Assembly (NCBI GenBank): GCA_017480225.1
Contig: JAFVBB010000004.1
Location: forward strand, 62,001-126,000
Direction: 5' to 3'
From: Bacteroidales bacterium
GTDB taxonomy: Bacteria > Bacteroidota > Bacteroidia > Bacteroidales > P3
DNA length: 64,000 bases
The notes under the pieces are model-generated. The model was not told where the DNA came from and made no database searches. It saw only the letters and a program-made list of their open reading frames with translations. The first letter of the stretch is position 1, and every line of letters starts with the position of its first letter. A program made the position numbers and the translations under genes. Of the stretch, positions 44,154 to 53,986 are shown piece by piece.

Positions 44154-45023
44154 ATGAAGAACACAAAGTTCACCGTGGCCGAGCCCGCCACACTGCTCGA
44201 GTTCCTGGCCGCCAGCCTGCCCGGCACCAGCCGCACTCGCCTCAAGCAGCTGCTGGCCCACAACGTCTACGTCGACGGACGGCGCACCACCCAGTTCAAC
44301 CACCCCCTGCAGCCCGGGCAGCTGGTGAGCATCGAGCGCGCCTCCATGAGCGACAGGCTCCACCCCGACGGCATCGACATAGTCTTCGAGGACCGCCACC
44401 TGCTCGTCGTCAACAAGCGCGAGGGACTCCTCAGCAACTCGCCCCACCCCGCCGACAGAACCGTCATCACCCTGCTCAACGACTACCTGCAGGCCACGCG
44501 CCAGAAATGCCACGCCCACATCGTGCACCGCCTCGACCGCGACACGTCGGGCCTCATGGTCGTGTCCAAGAGCAAGGAGGTGAGCCGCCGCTTCGAGGAG
44601 GACTGGAAAGGCCTCGTCACCGACCGCCGCTACGTGGCCGTGGCCTGGGGCCGCCTCGACCAGCCCAAGGGCGAGGTGCGCTCGTGGCTCACCGACGGGC
44701 AGTACTGCGTCCTCTCCTCGCCCACCGACAACGGCGGCAAGCTGGCCGTCACCCACTACAGCGTGCTCTCCACCTCGCGCCGCTACTCGCTGGTCGAGCT
44801 CAAGCTCGACACCGGCCGCCGCAACCAGATTCGCGTGCACCTGCGCGAACTGGGCCACCCCGTGGTGCACGACCCCCTCTACGGCTACCGCGACGACGTG
44901 TCGCCCATACGCCGCCTGGCGCTCCACGCCTTCCGCCTGGTGTTCACCCACCCGGTCACAGGCCGCCACATGAGTTTCGAGACCCCCGTGCCGCCCTCAT
45001 TCACACGGCTGATGGAGATATGA
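44154..45023 (+). CDS. RluA-family pseudouridine synthase
   Basis: 289 residues: N-terminal S4-like RNA-binding domain (TLLEFLAASLPGTSRTRLKQLLAHNVYVDG), then the catalytic core with HRLDRDTSGLMVVSKSK (catalytic Asp128), DRRYVAVAWG and LDTGRRNQIRVHLRELGHPVVHDPLYG. It isomerises uridines in rRNA or tRNA; the target cannot be told between RluC and RluD types. It ends the long operon; palindromic copy A4 follows. Confidence 0.88.
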   Translation: MKNTKFTVAEPATLLEFLAASLPGTSRTRLKQLLAHNVYVDGRRTTQFNHPLQPGQLVSIERASMSDRLHPDGIDIVFEDRHLLVVNKREGLLSNSPHPADRTVITLLNDYLQATRQKCHAHIVHRLDRDTSGLMVVSKSKEVSRRFEEDWKGLVTDRRYVAVAWGRLDQPKGEVRSWLTDGQYCVLSSPTDNGGKLAVTHYSVLSTSRRYSLVELKLDTGRRNQIRVHLRELGHPVVHDPLYGYRDDVSPIRRLALHAFRLVFTHPVTGRHMSFETPVPPSFTRLMEI

Positions 45024-45123
45024 CAGCCCACGGCTGGCGCGGAGGCCACCTGCCGCCGCACGCGCACAATCGCCGCAGCCAGATGGCTGTCCTACAGCCA
45101 CTTGTCGCGACCATCCCACTCTA

Positions 45124-45260
45124 TCTCGCTGAAAAACAGGCAGAGAAGGCATCAAGGCAATGCCAACGCCGTCTGTTCTTCGATTGTTCTCCGATTGTTC
45201 TTCGATTATAAATCGAAGAACAATCGAAGAACAATCGGAGAACAATCGAAGAACAGACGG
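45124..45260 (-). repeat. Family A palindromic element, copy A4 (inverted, one unit short)
   Basis: The hairpin spans 45169-45260, 92 bp against 103 for the same borders in other copies: its left arm has three 11-bp units and the right arm four, an exact one-unit loss. The conserved tail lies on the left (45124-45168, read on the minus strand as GCATTGCCTTGATGCC), so the element is reversed relative to A1, A2, A3 and A5. It sits between convergent genes. Confidence 0.92.
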
Positions 45261-45334
45261 ACTTAGGGTCGCGCTGGGCTGCTGTACGCTGCGCACGGCG
45301 GCGTCACCACCACAGGGCAGCAGACAAACGAAGG

Positions 45335-46039
45335 TCAGATTATTCCGTAGCGCATAGCCACCACGATGGCGGCCGCAATGCTTTTAACATGCATCTTCTC
45401 GAACACGCAGGCACGGTAGTAGTTGACAGCCTTCACCGTGCGGTTCATCGCCGCCGCCACGGCATTCGTGTCAAGCCCCGACATTGAAAGGCGCAGCATC
45501 ATTTTCTCATTCTCGGAATATTTCGGAACCTCTATCTTTTCCCATGTTGAGTTTTCGTGGTTAAACATAAAACACGACTGCCTCCTGTCGTCGAAAAGCA
45601 ATGCAAAGTTTTCATCAAATCCATGGCCAGAAGGAGCAGAATCGCCCAAAAGAATAAGTGGGTGGCCATCCTCACCGACCTTAAGGCACGTTACTGTTGT
45701 AGCCAATGCTTTTTTCCGGGAATTATCCCCGAAGAAAAAATGAAGGTATAATGTTGGAGACTGCATCTCATCATGCAAAGGCTGGTCCTCGAAATAACCA
45801 ACCATGGAACTGTCGAGTGCCTTCAGAAAATCTCGGCATTCCTCCGACACAAAATCATAGTATCCATCAAACGACAGGTCATAAACAGACTGCACTGAAA
45901 CGCCACCTAACGGATAGAAATCGCCAGACAAAAACATCAGATGTTTTTTTGATGTATCCCAAAGAAAGGAAGTCCGGTGCGTAATCCTTGACATGGCCGC
46001 AACCGTTCCACAATAGAAATCGCGGGCGTCTGACATCAT
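45335..46039 (-). CDS. LuxR-type transcriptional regulator
   Basis: 234 residues. The C-terminal 65 (SENEKMMLRLSMSGLDTNAVAAAMNRTVKAVNYYRACVFEKM) form a GerE/LuxR helix-turn-helix, with NRTVKAVNYYR as recognition helix. The N-terminal 165 residues are a mixed alpha/beta sensory region with no receiver aspartate pattern; I do not recognise the ligand. It is divergent from a tiny lipoprotein and a small barrel, with a perfect inverted repeat between the promoters, which suggests local and self regulation. Composition is more AT-rich than most of the window. A second Met follows the first. Confidence 0.8.
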   Translation of the reverse strand: MMSDARDFYCGTVAAMSRITHRTSFLWDTSKKHLMFLSGDFYPLGGVSVQSVYDLSFDGYYDFVSEECRDFLKALDSSMVGYFEDQPLHDEMQSPTLYLHFFFGDNSRKKALATTVTCLKVGEDGHPLILLGDSAPSGHGFDENFALLFDDRRQSCFMFNHENSTWEKIEVPKYSENEKMMLRLSMSGLDTNAVAAAMNRTVKAVNYYRACVFEKMHVKSIAAAIVVAMRYGII

Positions 46040-46063
46040 GATTGTGCTTGTATTAAATACTGC

Positions 46064-46072
46064 GCAAAGTTA
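46064..46072 (-). promoter_or_regulatory. -7 promoter box for the LuxR-type regulator
   Basis: Minus-strand TAACTTTGC, 25 bp upstream of the start at 46039 and only 10 bp from the inverted repeat, so the repeat covers its -33 region. Confidence 0.7.
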
Positions 46073-46081
46073 CAAATATTT

Positions 46082-46125
46082 TTAGGGAATTCACTAAAAA
46101 AATTAATTTTTAGTGAATTCCCTAA
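46082..46125. promoter_or_regulatory. Perfect inverted repeat, probable operator between divergent promoters
   Basis: Arms TTAGGGAATTCACTAAAAA (46082-46100) and its complement (46107-46125) around AATTAA. The repeat occupies the -33 region of both divergent promoters (-7 boxes at 46064-46072 and 46148-46156). It could be the binding site of the LuxR-type protein; as RNA it would also form a strong hairpin, but a terminator upstream of start codons makes less sense. Confidence 0.75.
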
Positions 46126-46147
46126 CACTCGTTCCAAACAGCCTGCG

Positions 46148-46156
46148 TAAATTTGC
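46148..46156 (+). promoter_or_regulatory. -7 promoter box for the micro-lipoprotein and barrel genes
   Basis: TAAATTTGC, 22 bp after the inverted repeat. It gives a leader of about 70 nt before the ATG at 46237. Confidence 0.65.
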
Positions 46157-46236
46157 ACCCGGGACAAACAATAGTACGTACACAAAATCAAGTAGATACC
46201 CAACCAATCTATTACCAAACAATAAAATTAAAAAAA

Positions 46237-46380
46237 ATGAAAAACTTTAAGAAAGTTTTGGCATTTTTTGCAGCGGCAAGCCTGCTTGCGCTTGCTTCCT
46301 GCGAAAAAGTGAGCCAATCGGATGTCCTTTCTGAGGGGAATCCGACCGCAAAGAGTCTAAACACAATAACAAACAAATAA
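46237..46380 (+). CDS. Micro-lipoprotein of 47 residues
   Basis: MKNFKKVLAFFAAASLLALASC is a complete lipoprotein signal with lipobox ALASC (Cys22). The mature lipopeptide is only 26 residues (CEKVSQSDVLSEG then NPTAKSLNTITNK). The signal, promoter and A-rich leader make it a believable gene despite its size. I recognise no family. It is followed by a small beta-barrel 43 bp later and is divergent from the LuxR-type gene. It may be a surface-tethered peptide or signal. Confidence 0.65.
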   Translation: MKNFKKVLAFFAAASLLALASCEKVSQSDVLSEGNPTAKSLNTITNK

Positions 46381-46423
46381 TTACGTTTCACAAACACATT
46401 CAAACAACAAAAAAACAAACAAA

Positions 46424-47035
46424 ATGAAGAAACGCATCATGACATTGGCCTGCGTGCTGTTTGCCTTCGGGGCAATGGCGCAGGAGTCGCCGAAAATCGA
46501 GTTTGGCGTGAGTACCGGGGTGACCCACTACTTCAACAACCCCGCGATGTCGGTCTTCGAAGCCACGGAGGGCGAGTATCTTACCGCGCCGATCAACCTC
46601 CACGTGGGTCTGCTGGACAACCAAGGCACCATGTATGGCCTGCGGTTCGGCCTCACGCAGGCCTCCCTCCCCAACTTCGGCAAAGAGAGAGCCGACATCT
46701 ACGACCTGTCCCTCATTGGTCGCCGCTACCTGCCGGTGGCGGGCAAGCTGGAGTCGGTGTTGGGGATGAACCTTGGGGTCTCGTTCCTCAACAACAGCTT
46801 CGACTGGGCAGGCAACAACTACTCGCGCAGCCGCGTGGGGCTGTTCCTCAACTTCGAGCTCGGCCTGGTGTTCCGCTTCTCCAACAGCACCTACTTGGGC
46901 CTCGTGGGCTCGGTGACGCCGGTGGGAAGCGCGCTCGACAAGGACCTCGACCTCTCCACGTTCCCCTACGCGGAGACCTCGAGGAAAATGCTCAACAACT
47001 GCAGCCTCATGCTCAACTTCGGCTTCACCTTCTGA
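46424..47035 (+). CDS. Small outer-membrane beta-barrel protein
   Basis: 203 residues: signal peptide MKKRIMTLACVLFAFGAMA, mature QESPKIEFGVSTGVTHYF and about eight amphipathic strands (YGLRFGLTQASL, SVLGMNLGVSFLNNSFDW, RVGLFLNFELGLVFRF) ending in FGFTF with a C-terminal Phe, as expected for BAM substrates. It resembles OmpW/OmpX-sized barrels; ligand unknown. It probably shares the promoter of the micro-lipoprotein and ends at a terminator. Confidence 0.75.
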   Translation: MKKRIMTLACVLFAFGAMAQESPKIEFGVSTGVTHYFNNPAMSVFEATEGEYLTAPINLHVGLLDNQGTMYGLRFGLTQASLPNFGKERADIYDLSLIGRRYLPVAGKLESVLGMNLGVSFLNNSFDWAGNNYSRSRVGLFLNFELGLVFRFSNSTYLGLVGSVTPVGSALDKDLDLSTFPYAETSRKMLNNCSLMLNFGFTF

Positions 47036-47061
47036 CGCGAAGTCCAGCAGAAAAGGCAGAA

Positions 47062-47106
47062 GAAAGAGTGCGGTCGGCGGCAAGCCGTCCGCACCTTTCT
47101 TTTTGG
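47062..47106 (+). terminator. Terminator after the small beta-barrel
   Basis: Stem GTGCGG/CCGCAC extended inward by GGC/GCC, followed by CTTTCTTTTT. Confidence 0.8.
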
Positions 47107-47177
47107 GACGGCGGCGGCACAATAAAGAGCCGCAGGCGGCGTTGTGGTCGTAGGAGAACACGAAAAAAGGAAAAGCA

Positions 47178-48854
47178 ATGACAAAGAGCGTAACAGTGGC
47201 CGTGCTGGCCATGCTGCTGCCGCTGGCGGCCGGAGCGCAGGTGAGGTTCAACAAGTCGGCGAACCGCATAACCTACTGGCAGTTCGACTACGGCGAGCGC
47301 ACCGACACGGCCGAGGTGGTGCTGGAGCAGCGCGGCGGGCAGGTGCGCATAGTGCCGCAAGAGGCTTCGGGCGCCACCATAGAGGGCTACGCCGACAGGC
47401 AGACGATGATAGACTACGAGGCTGACAGCATCACGGTGAGCGTGGCCTACCCCGACGGCGACAGCTACTATTACCGCACGCCGCTGCGGCGCGACGACAT
47501 AGAGTGGCAGCGCGACGAACTGGCAGGGGGGCATGTGCGCTACACTTGCTCCATCAACAGCAACACGCTGGTGTTCGAGATGGACGAGCGGGCTCCCGTC
47601 TGCGCCACCCCCCTGCCCTACTATGGTCTTGCCAAGGGCGTGCTGGTGAGCTTCACACGCAACGGGCAGACGCTGCTGCGGCTGGCTTCGGCCGCAAAGC
47701 TTCCGAAAGCCGCCGCCACCGAGGGCGGCAAGGGCGTGAGGGTGTCGCCGCGCGAGCTGGAGCGCATCGTCAAGGAGCGGCTGGTGGTGACGCGGCGCAT
47801 CTTCGACAACGAACAGGTGTGCTGGGGCAAGCGCAACGACAGCGTGGCCGGGGTGCCGCCCATGGACTCGGTGCTGCACTTTGCCGGCGGCACGGTGATA
47901 CTGAAACGGGTCACCCTGCCCAGGCTGCCGCGCCACTACCAGTACTTCCTGGAGCTGCACCAGCAGTCGGCAGGCGACGCCTACGACCGCACGGGGTCGG
48001 TGTTCGTGGTCACGCCCGGCTTCTTCGAGGGCATCAACGGCGGGGTGGACAGGCTGCCCCGGCTGGTGGGACGCGACGGCGAGGTGTATCAAGGCGTGGC
48101 CGCCGTGCCGGGCTACGAGCCAGCGGCAGAGCTCATGCGCTTCTTCACCCCATTCGGCGTGAGGCACTTCAACGAGCGCATGAGGGGCGAGGGCATCGAG
48201 TGGAGGCCGGAAGCCTACTACAAGCAGGAGGTGACCGACATGGCCGGCCTGCTGCAGGGCGAGGTCACCATAGGCCTCTTCATAGGCAACTACGACGCTG
48301 GCGGCCACCGCGTGACGCTCGACATCAAGGCCTACCCGGGCAGCTACGACGCCGGGGGCGAGGGCGCGGCGGCGGCGGTGCCGCTGTTCAACACGTGCAA
48401 TGTACTCGAAATGGCGGCGCAGAACTACGGCAAGCTTTTCGCCACCGACACGCTCGCCGTGAGCTTCAGCATAGAGCCAGGGGCTCATGCGCCACGCCTG
48501 CGCTACATCAGCACCGGCCACGGCGGCTGGGGCGAGGGCGACGAGTTTGTGCCGAAGCAGAACGTGGTGCTCATCGACGGCAAGGTGGCCTTCGTGCACA
48601 CACCCTGGCGAGGCGACTGCGGCACCCACCGCGACCTCAACCCCGTGAGCGGCAACTTCTGGAACGGGCTGTCAAGCTCAGACCTCTCGCGCAGCGGCTG
48701 GTGTCCCGGCACGGCCACGCAACCGGTCTACTTCGACCTGTCGCCATGGGCCGACGGCAAGCGGCACACGCTGCAAGTGGCCATTCCGCAGGGGCGCCCG
48801 GTGGAGGGCATGTTCAGCCACTGGTGCGTCAGCGGCTGCATAGTAACCGATTGA
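47178..48854 (+). CDS. PNGase F-like peptide:N-glycosidase (secreted)
   Basis: 558 residues with a signal peptide (to about 20, AAGAQ). The C-terminal half shows the PNGase F fold pattern: TGHGGWGEGDEFVPKQNVV (near 445), VAFVHTPWRGDCGTHRDLNP and LSRSGWCPGTATQPVYFDLS (WCPG near 508). The preceding region (FFEGINGGVDRLPRLVGRDG) is less typical. PNGase F removes whole N-glycans from asparagine, converting it to Asp; this enzyme would release host N-glycans outside the cell. Several Cys suggest disulfides. Its own promoter was not seen. Confidence 0.8.
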   Translation: MTKSVTVAVLAMLLPLAAGAQVRFNKSANRITYWQFDYGERTDTAEVVLEQRGGQVRIVPQEASGATIEGYADRQTMIDYEADSITVSVAYPDGDSYYYRTPLRRDDIEWQRDELAGGHVRYTCSINSNTLVFEMDERAPVCATPLPYYGLAKGVLVSFTRNGQTLLRLASAAKLPKAAATEGGKGVRVSPRELERIVKERLVVTRRIFDNEQVCWGKRNDSVAGVPPMDSVLHFAGGTVILKRVTLPRLPRHYQYFLELHQQSAGDAYDRTGSVFVVTPGFFEGINGGVDRLPRLVGRDGEVYQGVAAVPGYEPAAELMRFFTPFGVRHFNERMRGEGIEWRPEAYYKQEVTDMAGLLQGEVTIGLFIGNYDAGGHRVTLDIKAYPGSYDAGGEGAAAAVPLFNTCNVLEMAAQNYGKLFATDTLAVSFSIEPGAHAPRLRYISTGHGGWGEGDEFVPKQNVVLIDGKVAFVHTPWRGDCGTHRDLNPVSGNFWNGLSSSDLSRSGWCPGTATQPVYFDLSPWADGKRHTLQVAIPQGRPVEGMFSHWCVSGCIVTD

Positions 48855-48875
48855 CAACAACATATACACCATACA

Positions 48876-49136
48876 ATGAGAAACACAGGATGGTCGTTCT
48901 TCTTCGCGCTGCTGCTGGGCGATGTGGTGGCGCTGGTGATGCTGAAGCTCGGCGTGGAGCTTAACACAGTGATTGTCGTGGCCGGGCTGGTGTTCGCCCT
49001 GCTGGCGCTGGTGCTGGCACTCGGCGCCAGGCGCAGCAACCGCATAAAGCGCCGCGAGCAGGAGGCCATGGCCAAGATTGCCGAGCTGGAGGAGAAGGTG
49101 AACGGCACAGCGACAGAGGATGGAGCTGCCAAGTAA
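48876..49136 (+). CDS. Small two-helix membrane protein
   Basis: 86 residues: two hydrophobic helices (WSFFFALLLGDVVALVMLKLG, TVIVVAGLVFALLALVLAL), then a basic stretch and a short charged helix (RIKRREQEAMAKIAELEEKV). No family recognised. Its end overlaps the recR start by 17 bp, so it is translated with recR. Confidence 0.65.
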   Translation: MRNTGWSFFFALLLGDVVALVMLKLGVELNTVIVVAGLVFALLALVLALGARRSNRIKRREQEAMAKIAELEEKVNGTATEDGAAK

Positions 49137-49734
49137 GATATTGGAGCAGGCTGTGGAGCAGCTGGGCACGCTGCCTGGCGTCGGCAAGCGGACGGCGCTG
49201 CGCTATGCCCTGCACCTGCTGCGGCAGGACGAGCTGGAAGTACGCGACATGTGCGACGCCCTACTCCGCCTAAAGACCGACCTGCACCGCTGCCGATGCT
49301 GCCACAACGTGAGCGACACCGAGGTGTGCCCGCTCTGCAGCAGCGACAAGAGGCAGCGCGGGCTGGTGTGCGTGGTGGAGAATGTGCAGGACGTGATGGC
49401 GCTGGAGAACACGCAGCAGTACCGCGGCCTCTACCACGTGCTGGGCGGGGTAATATCACCCATCGACGGCGTGGGGGTGAACGACATTGAGATAGCCAGC
49501 CTGCTGCGCCGTGTAGAGCAAGGCAACCCATGCCCCGTGGAAGAGGTGATACTGGCACTGCCAACCACCATGGAGGGCGACACCACGGGCTTCTACATCA
49601 GCCGCCAACTGCGCCCCCTGGGAGTCAAGATAACCACCCTGGCGCGTGGCGTGGCGATAGGCGACAACCTCGAGTTCGCCGACGAGGTGACCCTGGGGCG
49701 CAGCATCGTGGGACGAATACCATTCGAGGAATGA
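49120..49734 (+). CDS. recR: Recombination protein RecR
   Basis: 204 residues: helix-hairpin-helix LGTLPGVGKRTALRYALHLL, C4 zinc finger CRCCHNVSDTEVCPLC, TOPRIM domain (LVCVVENVQDVMALENT, YRGLYHVLGGVISPIDGVG) and the C-terminal VTLGRSIVGR. With RecF and RecO it loads RecA at gaps. recA lies 1.2 kb downstream. Its stop overlaps the next start (ATGA). Confidence 0.96.
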   Translation: MELPSKILEQAVEQLGTLPGVGKRTALRYALHLLRQDELEVRDMCDALLRLKTDLHRCRCCHNVSDTEVCPLCSSDKRQRGLVCVVENVQDVMALENTQQYRGLYHVLGGVISPIDGVGVNDIEIASLLRRVEQGNPCPVEEVILALPTTMEGDTTGFYISRQLRPLGVKITTLARGVAIGDNLEFADEVTLGRSIVGRIPFEE

Positions 49735-50873
49735 AGTACCTGCTGGCCATACTGGCACTAACCCTAACCGCGTGCGTCAGCCCCGTCACACACACGTCGT
49801 CGGCCGACAGCCTCGTGCAAGAACGGGAAACCACCCTCGACGAGGCCATCGGCAACATGCTGCTGGTGGGCTTCCGAGGCACGGAGATAGACAGCACGCA
49901 CCACATCTGGCGCGACATCAGCCAGCGTCACGTGGGCGCGGTAATCCTTTTCGACTACGACGCACCGACTGGCAAACGGGGACGCAATATCGTCGACACC
50001 GCACAGGTGCGCAGGCTTTGCGCGCAGTTGCGTGCGGCCAACCCCAATCTGCTTATTGGCATCGATCAGGAGGGGGGCTACGTGAGCCGCCTCGCCCCGC
50101 GCCACGGCTTTGCGCGCATACCCTCGGCCCGGAGCAGCGCAGAGCAGGGCATAGACAGCGTGCGCAAGGCTGCACGCATCACAGCCCACGGGCTTGCCTC
50201 GCTGGGCATCAACCTCGACTTTGCACCGGTGGCCGATGTGGACGTAAACCCGCGCTGCCCTGTAATAGGGGCGATTGAACGCTCATTCTCGGCCGACACG
50301 GCTGTGGTGGCCGAGTGCTGCGCGGTATGGCTCGACGAACTGGCCAAGGCCGGCGTGGCAGGCTGCATGAAGCACTTCCCCGGCCATGGCAGCGCCAGCG
50401 GCGACACCCACAAGGGACTTGTCGATGTCAGCTCCACATGGCAGCGCGGCGAGCTGGCGCCTTACCGCCTGGCCGCTCCTGGCGAGCGCTCCATGGTGAT
50501 GACAGCTCACGTGGTCAACCGCAGGCTCGACCCATCGGGGCTGCCCGCGTCGCTCTCGCCTCGAATAACATCGCTGCTGCGCGACTCGCTTGGATTCGGC
50601 GGCGTCATTGTCACCGACGACCTTGCCATGGGAGCCATTGTTGGAGAATACAGCCTCGAACAGGCAGTGAGGATGGCAGTGCTGGCCGGGGCCGACCTCC
50701 TTTGCCTGAGCAACAACGGCGGCACCTACGACCCCGCAATGGTCGAGCGGGCAGTGGCGGTGGTGAAAAAGATGGTGGCCGACGGCGAGGTGGGCGAGGA
50801 ACGCATCAAGGAATCGGCCATGCGCGTGAAGCGGCTGGTACAAGGCAACATGAAGAACATTCAACAACAATAA
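49731..50873 (+). CDS. GH3 beta-N-acetylhexosaminidase-like lipoprotein (NagZ type)
   Basis: 380 residues: lipobox LTLTAC (Cys15), then the GH3 barrel: GNMLLVGFRGTEI, GIDQEGGYVSRL, NLDFAPVADVDVNP, the NagZ signature KHFPGHGSASGDTHKGLVDVS with the His used for proton donation, and VIVTDDLAMGAI with the nucleophile Asp. Classical NagZ is cytosolic; the lipobox puts this one in the envelope, where it could act on peptidoglycan fragments or host glycans. recA follows after 27 bp. Confidence 0.88.
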   Translation: MKYLLAILALTLTACVSPVTHTSSADSLVQERETTLDEAIGNMLLVGFRGTEIDSTHHIWRDISQRHVGAVILFDYDAPTGKRGRNIVDTAQVRRLCAQLRAANPNLLIGIDQEGGYVSRLAPRHGFARIPSARSSAEQGIDSVRKAARITAHGLASLGINLDFAPVADVDVNPRCPVIGAIERSFSADTAVVAECCAVWLDELAKAGVAGCMKHFPGHGSASGDTHKGLVDVSSTWQRGELAPYRLAAPGERSMVMTAHVVNRRLDPSGLPASLSPRITSLLRDSLGFGGVIVTDDLAMGAIVGEYSLEQAVRMAVLAGADLLCLSNNGGTYDPAMVERAVAVVKKMVADGEVGEERIKESAMRVKRLVQGNMKNIQQQ

Positions 50874-50900
50874 ACACAATCACCCAAACAATTGCACATT

Positions 50901-51926
50901 ATGGCGAAGACAGAACCCGACACAGACAGCCAAAAACTGGAGAAGCTGAAAATACTGCAGAGCACTCTCGACAAGATAGAAAAGAACTACGGCAAAGGCT
51001 CGGTGATGAAACTGGGCGACCGCCCCGACGAAGAGCTTGAGGTCATCTCCACCGGCTCCATCAGCCTCGACAACGCCCTCGGCGTGGGCGGCCTTCCGCG
51101 CGGCAGAGTAATTGAAATCTACGGCCCGGAAAGCTCGGGCAAGACCACACTGGCCATACACGCCATTGCCGAATGCCAGAAGAAAGGCGGCATCGCCGCT
51201 TTCATCGACGCCGAGCACGCCTTCGACAGCTTCTATGCCCGCAAACTTGGGGTCGACGTTGACAACCTCTTCGTGTCGCAGCCCGACAACGGTGAGCAGG
51301 CACTCGAGATTGCCGACAGCCTTATACGCTCCGGCGCCATAGACATCATCGTTATCGACTCGGTGGCAGCCCTCACCCCCAAGGCAGAAATCGACGGCGA
51401 CATGGGCGACAGCAAGGTGGGCCTGCAGGCACGCCTTATGAGCCAGGCCATGCGCAAACTCACAGCCACCATCAGCAAGACCAACTGCTGCTGCATCTTC
51501 ATCAACCAGCTGCGCGAGAAAATCGGCATCATGTTCGGCAACCCCGAAACCACCACCGGCGGCAACGCGCTGAAGTTCTACGCATCGGTGCGCATTGACA
51601 TACGCCGCACTCAGGCCATCAAGGACGGCGACCAGAACATAGGCAACCGCGTCAAGGTGCGCATCGTGAAAAATAAAGTGGCGCCGCCATTCCGCACCTG
51701 CGAGTTCGACCTCATGTTCGGCGAGGGCATTAGCCGACTTGGCGAGATAATCGACATCGGCGTCGAACTGGACATTATCCACAAGAGCGGCTCGTGGTTC
51801 AGCTACGGAGAAAGCAAGCTTGCACAAGGCCGCGAGGCGCTGAAGCAGCTGCTGCGCGACAACCCCGAACTCTGCGACGAGCTGGAGGGCAAGATACGCA
51901 CCGCCCTGCGCGATAAAACCGAGTAG
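50901..51926 (+). CDS. recA: Recombinase RecA
   Basis: 341 residues: Walker A GPESSGKT (75-82), [26 protein letters not shown], Walker [11 protein letters not shown], the L2-flanking [16 protein letters not shown] and [16 protein letters not shown]. It forms filaments on single-stranded DNA for recombination and SOS induction. The ATG at 50901 starts MAKTEPD. A bidirectional terminator follows. No SOS box is assigned because the lineage's LexA site is not known to me. Confidence 0.98.
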   Translation: MAKTEPDTDSQKLEKLKILQSTLDKIEKNYGKGSVMKLGDRPDEELEVISTGSISLDNALGVGGLPRGRVIEIYGPESSGKTTLAIHAIAECQKKGGIAAFIDAEHAFDSFYARKLGVDVDNLFVSQPDNGEQALEIADSLIRSGAIDIIVIDSVAALTPKAEIDGDMGDSKVGLQARLMSQAMRKLTATISKTNCCCIFINQLREKIGIMFGNPETTTGGNALKFYASVRIDIRRTQAIKDGDQNIGNRVKVRIVKNKVAPPFRTCEFDLMFGEGISRLGEIIDIGVELDIIHKSGSWFSYGESKLAQGREALKQLLRDNPELCDELEGKIRTALRDKTE

Positions 51927-51953
51927 TCACACCCTCTGACGGCACAAAAAGGA

Positions 51954-51985
51954 AAGCCCCGCCATTCGCATGGCGGGGCTTTTTC
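51954..51985. terminator. Bidirectional terminator between recA and eno
   Basis: AAAGCCCCGCCAT pairs with ATGGCGGGGCTTT around TTCGC/TCGC, with A- and T-tracts on either side, serving the two convergent genes. Confidence 0.93.
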
Positions 51986-52018
51986 ATGCCCATCCGGGCA
52001 GATAAGCCTAATAGAGCG

Positions 52019-53335
<1,317 letters not shown>

Positions 53336-53362
53336 TTAAAGTTTACAAAGTCGCAAAACCGA

Positions 53363-53371
53363 GCAAAGATA
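53363..53371 (-). promoter_or_regulatory. -7 promoter box for eno
   Basis: Minus-strand TATCTTTGC, 52 bp upstream of the eno ATG. Palindromic copy A5 begins about 120 bp further upstream. Confidence 0.75.
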
Positions 53372-53492
53372 CAAAATAAAACCGAAGCCGCAAAAACTTT
53401 TTTTCACACAACGCGACAAATTCGCGAGCCGCCTGTCTCCCGAACGCCCCGTGCGACACACACGTCAACACCGCCCAAGCGACGTCACAGGG

Positions 53493-53645
53493 CCGTCTGT
53501 TCTCCGATTGATGTCCGATTGTTCTTCGATTGTTCTCCGATACTAAATCGAAGAACAATCGAAGAACAATCGGAGAACAATCGAAGAACAGACGGTGTTG
53601 ACATTGCCTTGGCTCTTTTTCTGGCTGGTTTTCAACACAATACAA
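53493..53645 (+). repeat. Family A palindromic element, copy A5 with tail
   Basis: Hairpin 53493-53595 (loop ACTAA). The left arm has the variant units TGTTCTCCGAT and TGATGTCCGAT; the right arm is consensus. The tail (53596-53645: GACATTGCCTTGGCTC, CTGGCTGGTTTTCAACAC) is the closest to the family consensus. It lies between divergent eno and the toxin-antitoxin operon, so it is not at the 3' end of any gene here. Confidence 0.93.
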
Positions 53646-53750
53646 GAATGCCGACTCGTAATTCGTTGTCAATGAGAACGCTTACTCTCATTCACAACAT
53701 GGGATGAAGCCTGCTGTGCTGCCGTCGGGATGCACAGGGTGAAGATAATT

Positions 53751-53782
53751 TTTGCCATGTCGCGGAAACTGCGTATCTTTGC
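53751..53782 (+). promoter_or_regulatory. Promoter of the toxin-antitoxin operon
   Basis: TTTG at 53751-53754 and TATCTTTGC at 53774-53782, exactly 19 bp apart. The antitoxin ATG follows 27 bp later. Confidence 0.8.
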
Positions 53783-53809
53783 ACCGGAATAGAAGTTGGA
53801 AAGACAGAT

Positions 53810-53986
53810 ATGGAAACACTGGAACCACGCAAATTGCCGCGTACAAAACGTGTTCGCGCCACCAATGCAAACAAGAGGGAAACCGACCTGCCGCGCACGC
53901 CGGAGAGTGAGCTGATGTCGGTGGAGGAATATTTTGGGATTCTGCACCGAATGGTAGATGAGCATTTCGACAGCATACCGGGTTGA
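53810..53986 (+). CDS. Putative antitoxin (58 residues)
   Basis: A short frame between the promoter and the toxin: METLEPRKLPRTKRVRATNA, then NKRETDLPRTPESELMSVEE and a C-terminal YFGILHRMVDEHFDSIPG. The basic N-terminal part could contact DNA or RNA, and the acidic C-terminal helix is where RelE/ParE antitoxins wrap their toxin. It overlaps the toxin frame by 29 bp, typical of type II pairs with coupled translation. No named antitoxin family is recognised, so the role rests on position and size. Confidence 0.7.
   Translation: METLEPRKLPRTKRVRATNANKRETDLPRTPESELMSVEEYFGILHRMVDEHFDSIPG

Noticed and set aside
45024..46424. Integrated mobile element in the AT-richer LuxR island
   Set aside because: No integrase, transposase, tRNA junction or direct repeats were found; composition alone is not enough.
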